Under the pieces are notes generated by a model that did no database searches, was not told the origin of the DNA, and saw only the letters and a program-made list of their open reading frames with translations. Below are positions 1 through 5,435 of a DNA stretch of 7,194 nucleotides, piece by piece. A program made the translations under genes and the position numbers. Position 1 is the stretch's first letter. Each line of letters begins with the position of its first letter. This DNA is from Acidobacteriota bacterium (GTDB taxonomy: Bacteria > Acidobacteriota > Holophagae > Thermotomaculales > Thermotomaculaceae). The stretch covers positions 1 to 7,194 of the forward strand of contig WFPG01000257.1 of the NCBI GenBank assembly GCA_015487755.1. Reading direction: 5' to 3'.

Positions 1-7
1 ACTTCAA

Positions 8-13
8 TATAAT
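8..13 (+). promoter_or_regulatory. Candidate -10 box upstream of the phosphatase gene
   Basis: A perfect TATAAT hexamer lies 71 bases before the first start codon. Its -35 partner would fall outside the window, so the promoter cannot be confirmed. If it is used, transcription would start near position 20 and leave a leader of about 65 nt, made largely of A and T tracts. A chance match is quite possible in such AT-rich DNA. Confidence 0.3.
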
Positions 14-53
14 GTTATCAAAAAAGGGGAAGAAAATAAAAAAAACTTGATTT

Positions 54-80
54 TTTACAAAAAAAGAATAATTCTATAAA
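54..80 (+). promoter_or_regulatory. Candidate alternative promoter immediately before the phosphatase start
   Basis: TTTACA (54-59) and TATAAA (75-80) are separated by 15 bases, which is shorter than the usual 16-18. The -10-like box ends only 4 bases before the ATG at 85, so a transcript from here would begin at or next to the start codon and be leaderless. The A-tracts upstream (20-45) could act as an UP-like element. This is inference from sequence only. Confidence 0.22.
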
Positions 81-84
81 CGCT

Positions 85-1194
85 ATGGAAAATCATTTTA
101 ATGCCGATTTTTTAAAAGAGATAATTGAGCAACTTCCCATGCCGCTGTTTGTTACCGACCTTGACGATAAAATCATTTTAGCAAACAAATTCGCAAGGGC
201 TTTAATGGGAGAGGATATTGTCGGGAAAAACGCAAATGAGTTTATCTATTCAATTGCCGAAAAAAAGATGGTTGACGAGAGGGTAAAGGAGAGGATTGAA
301 AAGGGTAAGGAGATAGACACATACACAATTACCCTTGAAAACAAAGAGACTGGCAATATCTTTGTTGCGGAACTTTTTATCCATGTTTACGAGAAGTATA
401 AGATTGTCCTTTTCAAGGATATTACAAGGGAAGCGGAAGCAACAAGGCTTATAAATTATATGGAAACCAATTTGAAGAATATTCAGGAAAGCCTTTTGCC
501 TGAAGAAACAAAAGATTTCGGTTGCCTTGAATACGCTTACTTTTACCTTCCCTACGGTATGATAGGGGGGGATTACTTTGATGTAATCAAACTTGAAGAT
601 AAAAAACTTGTTGCAATAATGGCGGATATATCCGGGCATTTTTCCCCTGCGGCAATGGTTATGGCAATTGTGAGAACACTTTTTCATTCCAAAAAGATAG
701 CGGGGCAGGGCAAGAAGTTTGTTAAATTTATTGAGTTTCTTGATTCCTACCTTTTAAGTTTGAAAAATATATCAAACTATGTAAGCGGGTTTTTCTGCAG
801 AATAGATTTAAAAAATAGAAAGATGTATTACATAAATGCAGGGCATTTGCCTTTTATTTACAACGACGAGATTGTTTATCCCGTTAAATCCCAGTTCCCG
901 GTTGGATTAAAAATTCCTTTTGAAAAGAAGTACAGAGAAGAAACTATGGATTTGAAAAAAGGAGACAGGCTTGTTTTCTTTACCGACGGGTTGTTGACAA
1001 TCCCACAATATAGGGAAAGGAATTTTAAAGAAGTGCTTGAAGATATAAGGGATCTGGTTTACCGATACTGGAATTACCCCGCTTCAGAGTGTTTGCGAAG
1101 GATTACCTCGGATTTAAACCTTGTAAACGATTTGCCTCAAAGTTTGAAAAACGAAGACGATTTGACAATATCAATTATTGACATAAAGGAGTGA
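85..1194 (+). CDS. PAS domain-containing SpoIIE/PP2C-family serine phosphatase
   Basis: This is a predicted cytoplasmic sensor phosphatase of 369 aa with no membrane segments. A PAS-type sensory domain covers about residues 10-115 (EQLPMPLFVTDLDDKIILANKFA start). A short helical linker (about 114-138) ends in IQESLLP, the usual lead-in to SpoIIE domains. The PP2C-like SpoIIE domain follows (about 145-368). Its metal-binding acidic residues are visible as D163 in GGDYFDV, D181 in ADISGH, D301 in FTDGLL and D358/D359 in EDDLT. The usual DVSGHG is DISGHF here. Family members such as RsbU and RsbP dephosphorylate anti-sigma-factor antagonists, which releases sigma factors or other partners. No antagonist (STAS) or anti-sigma gene lies in the window, so the partner is unknown. 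ATG 85 is the only possible start after the in-frame stop at 37-39, yet it has no Shine-Dalgarno sequence. The gene ends 2 bases before the sirtuin start. Confidence 0.9.
   Translation: MENHFNADFLKEIIEQLPMPLFVTDLDDKIILANKFARALMGEDIVGKNANEFIYSIAEKKMVDERVKERIEKGKEIDTYTITLENKETGNIFVAELFIHVYEKYKIVLFKDITREAEATRLINYMETNLKNIQESLLPEETKDFGCLEYAYFYLPYGMIGGDYFDVIKLEDKKLVAIMADISGHFSPAAMVMAIVRTLFHSKKIAGQGKKFVKFIEFLDSYLLSLKNISNYVSGFFCRIDLKNRKMYYINAGHLPFIYNDEIVYPVKSQFPVGLKIPFEKKYREETMDLKKGDRLVFFTDGLLTIPQYRERNFKEVLEDIRDLVYRYWNYPASECLRRITSDLNLVNDLPQSLKNEDDLTISIIDIKE
1185..1191 (+). promoter_or_regulatory. Ribosome binding site that fixes the sirtuin start
   Basis: AAAGGAG lies in the last codons of the phosphatase gene, 5 bases before ATG 1197. 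This favours ATG 1197 over the in-frame GTG at 1191, which overlaps the site itself. It also implies translational coupling of the two genes. Confidence 0.75.
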
Positions 1195-1196
1195 TT

Positions 1197-1931
1197 ATGG
1201 GTTCGGTAAAAAAGGCTGCCGAATTGATTAAAAACTCAAGCAATGTTGTTGCTTTTACAGGTGCGGGAATATCGGTTGAAAGCGGGATACCTACATTCAG
1301 GGGGGAAAACGGGCTATGGGCTAAATTTGACCCTTCATTCCTTGAATTATCCTTCTTTTACTCAAACCCTGAAAAGAGTTGGAGATTGATAAAAGACATT
1401 TTTTATGAATACTTCGGCAAGGCAAACCCCAATGAAGCACATTCCTTTCTTGCAAAACTTGAAGAAAAGGGAAAACTTATAGGGGTTATCACCCAGAACA
1501 TTGACAACCTTCATCAGGAGGCAGGCTCAAAAAATGTTATTGAGTATCACGGAAATTCAAAATACCTTGTCTGTACAAAGTGCGGGGCAAGGTATGATTT
1601 TACGGAAGAAAGGATTAAGGATATACCGCCTCTATGCGATAAGTGCAAAGGGGTTTTAAAGCCTGATTTTATCTTTTTCGGGGAAGGCATTCCCTACGAG
1701 GCTATAACAGGCACTGAAGCGTTACTGGAAAAAGGCGATTTGCTTATTGTTATAGGCACAACGGGAGAGGTTTATCCGGCAGGGTTAATCCCGATTGAGG
1801 CTAAAAATAAAGGAATGCAGGTAATAGAGATTAACCCTCAACCTTCCAAAGTAACCCCCTATGCCGATGTTTTCATTCAAATGAAGGCAACTGAGGCCGC
1901 AAAAGCCCTTGAAAAAGAGTTGGAATTGTAG
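1197..1931 (+). CDS. Sir2-family NAD-dependent protein deacylase (sirtuin)
   Basis: This protein removes acyl groups from lysines, using NAD and releasing nicotinamide and O-acyl-ADP-ribose. From ATG 1197 it is 244 aa, normal for a bacterial single-domain sirtuin. The Rossmann NAD site shows GAGIS (22-26) and IPTFRG (31-36). TQNIDNLH (99-106) binds nicotinamide/ribose. H118 in EYHGN is the catalytic base. C126/C129 and C147/C150 form the structural zinc site. KPDFIFFGE (about 155-163) and GTTGEVYPAG (about 188-197) complete the NAD and peptide sites. The Tyr-x-x-Arg pair that marks succinyl/malonyl-specific class III sirtuins is not seen where expected (W62, I65, I68). Deacetylase activity is therefore more likely than desuccinylase. 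The layout resembles the Thermotoga Sir2 type. The in-frame GTG at 1191 is a less likely start. The gene probably shares a transcript with the upstream phosphatase. Confidence 0.93.
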   Translation: MGSVKKAAELIKNSSNVVAFTGAGISVESGIPTFRGENGLWAKFDPSFLELSFFYSNPEKSWRLIKDIFYEYFGKANPNEAHSFLAKLEEKGKLIGVITQNIDNLHQEAGSKNVIEYHGNSKYLVCTKCGARYDFTEERIKDIPPLCDKCKGVLKPDFIFFGEGIPYEAITGTEALLEKGDLLIVIGTTGEVYPAGLIPIEAKNKGMQVIEINPQPSKVTPYADVFIQMKATEAAKALEKELEL

Positions 1932-1960
1932 TTTTTCGCAAAATAAAAACTCTATTGTTG

Positions 1961-1966
1961 TATAAT
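1961..1966 (+). promoter_or_regulatory. Probable -10 box of the gatCA-rnc-queA operon
   Basis: A perfect TATAAT sits in the only intergenic gap (1932-1994). It would place transcription start near 1973 and give a leader of about 22 nt that contains the gatC ribosome binding site. No good -35 hexamer is found 16-18 bases upstream (sequence around 1938-1944 is GCAAAAT). Recognition may be weak or activator-dependent, or read-through from the sirtuin gene may also contribute. Confidence 0.5.
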
Positions 1967-1984
1967 AATTCGGAAATTGAATTT

Positions 1985-1991
1985 GGGAGGA
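1985..1991 (+). promoter_or_regulatory. Strong ribosome binding site for gatC
   Basis: GGGAGGA lies 3 bases before ATG 1995. An in-frame TTG at 1977 lies upstream of this site and would add six residues. The position of the site makes 1995 the start. Confidence 0.7.
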
Positions 1992-1994
1992 ATT

Positions 1995-2282
1995 ATGGCT
2001 ATAGACAGGGAAACCGTTCTCCACATTGCGAAACTTGCCCACATTGAAATTAAAGAAAGTGAAATTGAGAAATTCTCAAAGCAGATGGGCGACATACTTG
2101 ATTATGTAGAGCAGTTAAACGAAGTTGACATAAGCGAGGTTAAGGACAACCTTAAAAGCATTCACGAGGGGAATGTAAGGTTAAGGGAAGATAGGCCTCA
2201 CAAATCATTTGACAGGGAAACGGTTTTGAAGTTGGCTCCTGAGATTGAAGACATTTTTGTTAAAGTTCCTCCCGTAATTTAA
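1995..2282 (+). CDS. gatC: Aspartyl/glutamyl-tRNA amidotransferase subunit C
   Basis: GatC is the small scaffold subunit of GatCAB, the cytoplasmic enzyme that amidates mischarged Glu-tRNA(Gln) and/or Asp-tRNA(Asn). The 95 aa length is the family norm. The N-terminal helical part reads HIAKLAHIEI (about 10-19) followed by MGDILDYVEQLNEVD (about 31-45), a characteristic GatC pattern. The C-terminal half has VRLREDRP (about 61-68) and the terminal APEIEDIFVKVPPVI, matching the usual REDxx...AP...FxVPxV ending. The gene opens the second operon. Its TAA stop at 2280-2282 overlaps the Shine-Dalgarno site of gatA (2281-2286), so the two subunits are probably made in a coupled way. gatB is not present in this window. 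Confidence 0.95.
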   Translation: MAIDRETVLHIAKLAHIEIKESEIEKFSKQMGDILDYVEQLNEVDISEVKDNLKSIHEGNVRLREDRPHKSFDRETVLKLAPEIEDIFVKVPPVI

Positions 2283-2292
2283 GGAGATTGTC

Positions 2293-3732
2293 ATGAGTGT
2301 TGTAAGAGAGTTAAAATACAAAATTCAAAACGGTGAATTGTCAATAGTTGATATAACAAAAAAATCTATTAAAAAGGCAAAAGAAAAATCCGATTTAAAC
2401 GCTTTTATCGCATTAACCGAAGAATTTGCGTTAGAAACGGCGGAAAAATTACAGGAAAAGGTAAAAAAAGGGGAAGAGTTAAAACTTTTCGGCCTTCCTG
2501 TTGCCGTTAAGGACAATATAAATGTGAAAGGTTTTGAGACAACCTGCGGCTCAAATATACTTAAAGGGTATGTTTCCCCCTACAATGCAACCGTTGTTGA
2601 CAAACTTATAGAAAACGGGGCTGTAATCATAGGCAAGGCGAATATGGACGAGTTTGCCTTCGGCTCTACAAATGAAACCTCCGCATTCGGTGTTGTTAGA
2701 AACCCGTACGACAAAGAAAGGGTGCCGGGAGGCTCTTCAGGCGGTTCTGCCGTTTCTGTTGCCGCTGACATTGTTCCCTTTGCTTTAGGCTCTGATACCG
2801 GGGGCTCAATAAGGCAGCCTGCGGCATTTTGCGGTGTTGTGGGAATTAAGCCTACATACGGCAGGGTTTCAAGGTTCGGGCTTGTTGCTTTCGGCTCTTC
2901 TTTAGACCAGATAGGCCCCTTCTCATACGATGTTTGCGGGGCTGGTTTGCTTCTTGAAGCAATTTCAGGTTTTGACAAAAACGACTCAACAAGCGTTGAG
3001 AAGCCTATTAACTTTAAGCCTGAATTAAGGGATTTAAGAGGTTTAAAGGTAGGTGTTATAGAAGAGTACGCGGAACAAATTCAACAGGAAGATATTAAAG
3101 AGGTTTACTATAAAGTGCTTGATTATTTAAAGGCAAGCGGGGCACAAATTGTCAAACTTGATATGCCCCACATTAAATACTCAATTGCAGCCTATTACAT
3201 TGTTGCGACAAGCGAGGCTTCAAGCAACCTTGCAAGGTTTGACGGTGTAAGGTACGGAAACAGGGTTCACTCTGACAATGTGAAGGATATGTATTTAAAA
3301 ACAAGAAGCGAAGGGTTCGGGGAAGAGGTTAAAAGAAGGATTTTGTTGGGTACTTTCGCACTTTCTTCAGGGTACTATGACGCATACTATTTAAGGGCTC
3401 TTGCAGTTAGAAAACTTATAGCAAAAGACTTTGAAAAAGCCTTTAATCAGGTTGATGTTATCTTTACCCCTGCTACCCCTACTACCGCTTTTAAATTAGG
3501 GGAAAAGTTAAATAACCCCCTTGAGATGTACCTTTCAGACATATTCACCGTACCTGTAAACCTTGCGGGAGTGCCTGCATTGACATTGCCTGTTGATTTT
3601 TCAAAAGAAGGGTTGCCGATAGGGATGCAGTTTATCTCCAGGTGGTTTGACGAAAAGACAATGCTTGACATTGCCTATACAATTGAGGATTACTACAAAT
3701 TTTACGAGAAAGCGGGATATGGCAAATTTTAG
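2293..3732 (+). CDS. gatA: Aspartyl/glutamyl-tRNA amidotransferase subunit A (amidase)
   Basis: GatA hydrolyses glutamine and supplies ammonia, which is channelled to GatB for amidation of the acyl-tRNA. At 479 aa it is full length for the amidase-signature family. The catalytic triad is visible as K73 in GLPVAVKDN, the cis-serine S148 in PGGSSGGSA, and the nucleophile S172 in SDTGGSIRQPA. Their spacing of 75 and 99 residues from the lysine matches known GatA enzymes. Other hallmarks are GKANMDEFAFGSTNE (about 114-128), GIKPTYGRVSRFGL (about 184-197), SSLDQIGPF (about 202-210) and FDGVRYG (about 315-321). ATG 2293 has AAGGAG six bases upstream. The 3' end overlaps the start of rnc by 14 bases. 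The GatA and GatC partners suggest that glutaminyl- and/or asparaginyl-tRNA synthetase is missing or that asparagine is made on the tRNA. The window alone cannot decide which. Confidence 0.97.
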   Translation: MSVVRELKYKIQNGELSIVDITKKSIKKAKEKSDLNAFIALTEEFALETAEKLQEKVKKGEELKLFGLPVAVKDNINVKGFETTCGSNILKGYVSPYNATVVDKLIENGAVIIGKANMDEFAFGSTNETSAFGVVRNPYDKERVPGGSSGGSAVSVAADIVPFALGSDTGGSIRQPAAFCGVVGIKPTYGRVSRFGLVAFGSSLDQIGPFSYDVCGAGLLLEAISGFDKNDSTSVEKPINFKPELRDLRGLKVGVIEEYAEQIQQEDIKEVYYKVLDYLKASGAQIVKLDMPHIKYSIAAYYIVATSEASSNLARFDGVRYGNRVHSDNVKDMYLKTRSEGFGEEVKRRILLGTFALSSGYYDAYYLRALAVRKLIAKDFEKAFNQVDVIFTPATPTTAFKLGEKLNNPLEMYLSDIFTVPVNLAGVPALTLPVDFSKEGLPIGMQFISRWFDEKTMLDIAYTIEDYYKFYEKAGYGKF

Positions 3733-4435
3733 CATTAAGAGGGTTGAAAAAAAAATAGGATACACTTTTAAAGACAAAAACCTTTTGAAGGAAGCCTTTA
3801 CCCATGCTTCTTATGCATACTTAAAAAATTTAAATTACAACAATGAAAGGCTTGAGTTTTTAGGGGACAGTGTTTTAGGCTTGATAATAGGCGAATACCT
3901 TTTTAAAAACTTTCCGGAGCACCCTGAAGGGATTTTAACAAACGCAAAGGCTTACATGGTTCACTGGGAGACTTTATCAACAATTGCCGATTTTCTTGAA
4001 ATACCCGATTTTCTTCTTGTAGCCGAGGCTGATAAACAGATAAGAAACAACCCTAAGATAAAGGAAAACCTTTTTGAAGCCCTTGTAGGGGCAATTTACC
4101 TTGATTCAAACCTTGATACCGTTAGGGGCTGGGTGCTTGATATTTATGAAAAAACAGGGTTTCTGGTAAGGGAACCTGAAAAGGTTATCTTTGATTACAA
4201 GTCAAAATTGCAGGAAATACTACAGGGTGAAGGCTATCCCTTGCCTGAATACAACATTATTGCCACAAGGGGGCCTGTACACGACACCTCTTTTGTTGCC
4301 GAGGTTAAAATAAAGGGTAAGGTTGTGGCGACGGGAGAGGGTAAGAGCAAAAAGATTGCCCACCAGAACTGTGCCAAAAAGGTTTTAAAAAAGCTTGAAG
4401 ACAAGGATTTAAACGAATTGCTTGATGAAGATTAA
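3719..4435 (+). CDS. rnc: Ribonuclease III
   Basis: RNase III cleaves double-stranded RNA in rRNA precursors, mRNAs and antisense duplexes. ATG 3719 gives 238 aa, the usual length (about 225-250), starting MANFSIKRVEKKIGYTF. The open frame continues upstream, but only inside gatA and with no homologous residues. The RNase III domain covers about 5-150 and has the signature NERLEFLGDSVL (42-53), which supplies E43, E46 and D50. NPKIKENLFEALVGAIYLD (111-129) contains E120, but N117 stands where most enzymes have the metal-ligand aspartate. A double-stranded RNA-binding domain follows (about 159-226), ending with KKIAHQNCAKKVLKKL. The Shine-Dalgarno sequence is weak and the start overlaps gatA by 14 bases, so translation is probably coupled. 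A run of nine A residues lies at 3747-3755 near the 5' end. Confidence 0.95.
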   Translation: MANFSIKRVEKKIGYTFKDKNLLKEAFTHASYAYLKNLNYNNERLEFLGDSVLGLIIGEYLFKNFPEHPEGILTNAKAYMVHWETLSTIADFLEIPDFLLVAEADKQIRNNPKIKENLFEALVGAIYLDSNLDTVRGWVLDIYEKTGFLVREPEKVIFDYKSKLQEILQGEGYPLPEYNIIATRGPVHDTSFVAEVKIKGKVVATGEGKSKKIAHQNCAKKVLKKLEDKDLNELLDED

Positions 4436-5435
4436 GATTATTCCCGTATTTCTTCCGGAAAACCAATGCCCTTTTAACTGTAAGTTTTGCAATGTAAAGG
4501 TTGCAAACGGAGATGTTTTAATTAAAAGCAAAAGAGATATTGTAGAACTTATTAAAAAATCTTTAAAAACAATAAAAAAGCATTATCCCAATTCGTTTAT
4601 AGAAGCGGCATTTTTCGGAGGCACTTTTACTTTCGGAAGTTTAAAAGAGATTGAAGATTATTTAAAAATAGTGAAGCCCTACATAGACAGAGGGGAGATT
4701 GACGGTATAAGGGTTTCAACAAGGCCTGATTTTTTCAATAAAGAGATTGCGGAGATGTTTGTAAATTACAATGTTACCACCGTGGAATTCGGGGTGCAAA
4801 GTTTTGACAACAATGTTTTAAAGCAGGTTAAAAGGGGGCACAGCGGGGAGATTGCTAAAAACGCTGTTAAATTGTCAAAAGAATACGGGTTTAAAACCTC
4901 TTTGCATCTTATGATTGGGTTGCCTTTACAGACTAATGAGGTTTTTATAGAAGACATTGAGGAAACAATTAAGTTAAAGCCCCATTATGTAAGGATTCAT
5001 CCCCTTGTTGTTTTGAGAGACACCGAACTTGCAAAGGAAGGATTTAAAGCCCCTGATTGCAAAGATATACTTCCTACCCTTGCAAAAGGGGTTTATCTTT
5101 TGAAAAAAAACGGTGTTGAGGTAATTAAATTAGGCTTGCAGCCTACTGACAGTTTAAATGAAAAGGAAAGCGTATTGTCAGGGTGCTACCACCAGTCTCT
5201 AAAACACCTTGTTTTCAGTGAAATTTACCGTCAATTCCTTCAAAAACAGGTTGAAAAAGGGGTTAAGGAGATAACAATTTCAGAAAGCGACAAATCGTTT
5301 TTTTACGGGTTTAAAGGCTCAAACAGGGATTTAATTGAAAAAATTATACTGAAGTCCGATAATAAGATTGAAAGGGAATGTGTTTTAGTAAACGGAAAGG
5401 TTTTGAAAATATTTAAGGAGAAAATATATGGTTAA
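4425..5435 (+). CDS. Elp3-like radical SAM protein without an acetyltransferase domain
   Basis: This 336 aa cytoplasmic iron-sulfur protein would cleave S-adenosylmethionine to start radical chemistry. The cluster motif is C15-x3-C19-x2-C22, preceded by IIPVFLP. Other radical SAM/Elp3-type motifs are FFGGTFT (63-69), RVSTRPD (96-102), EFGVQSFDNNVL (121-132), HLMIGLP (151-157), YVRIHPLVVLRDTELA (about 178-193) and KLGLQPTD (225-232). This pattern matches, from memory, an Elp3-related group often encoded next to rnc in clostridia. Archaeal/eukaryotic Elp3 modifies wobble uridine in tRNA and carries a GNAT acetyltransferase domain. No such domain is present here, so the substrate is unknown, though a tRNA target would fit the neighbours. 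ATG 4425 overlaps the rnc end by 11 bases (an in-frame TTG is at 4422). No clear Shine-Dalgarno sequence is seen, which suggests coupling. A run of eight A residues occurs at 5103-5110. Confidence 0.85.
   Translation: MKIKIIPVFLPENQCPFNCKFCNVKVANGDVLIKSKRDIVELIKKSLKTIKKHYPNSFIEAAFFGGTFTFGSLKEIEDYLKIVKPYIDRGEIDGIRVSTRPDFFNKEIAEMFVNYNVTTVEFGVQSFDNNVLKQVKRGHSGEIAKNAVKLSKEYGFKTSLHLMIGLPLQTNEVFIEDIEETIKLKPHYVRIHPLVVLRDTELAKEGFKAPDCKDILPTLAKGVYLLKKNGVEVIKLGLQPTDSLNEKESVLSGCYHQSLKHLVFSEIYRQFLQKQVEKGVKEITISESDKSFFYGFKGSNRDLIEKIILKSDNKIERECVLVNGKVLKIFKEKIYG
5415..5420 (+). promoter_or_regulatory. Ribosome binding site for the membrane protein gene
   Basis: AAGGAG lies seven bases before ATG 5428, inside the 3' end of the radical SAM gene. 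It supports an 8-base gene overlap and independent, efficient initiation. Confidence 0.75.

Noticed and set aside
41..65. A-run / T-run / A-run sequence that could pair as a hairpin upstream of the phosphatase gene.
   Set aside because: Only A-T pairs are possible and the runs are expected in AT-rich spacer DNA. It may bend the helix, but no regulatory structure can be supported.
250..687. Antisense open frame of 145 codons inside the phosphatase gene.
   Set aside because: It has no credible ribosome binding site or family motif and is a shadow of a clearly coding + strand gene.
1931..1950. Inverted repeat GTTTTT / AAAAAC with an 8-base loop after the sirtuin stop, as a possible terminator.
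   Set aside because: The stem is almost all A-T, only six base pairs long, and has no following T-run, so it would not form a stable terminator hairpin.
2580..2978. Antisense open frame of 132 codons inside gatA.
   Set aside because: It lies opposite the highly conserved amidase signature, has no recognisable domain, and its Pro/Ser/Glu-rich composition is what the complement of the gatA codons would give.
3647..3718. Upstream in-frame extension of rnc by 24 codons.
   Set aside because: It lies wholly within the conserved 3' end of gatA, and the residues do not resemble RNase III. The protein fits family length from ATG 3719.
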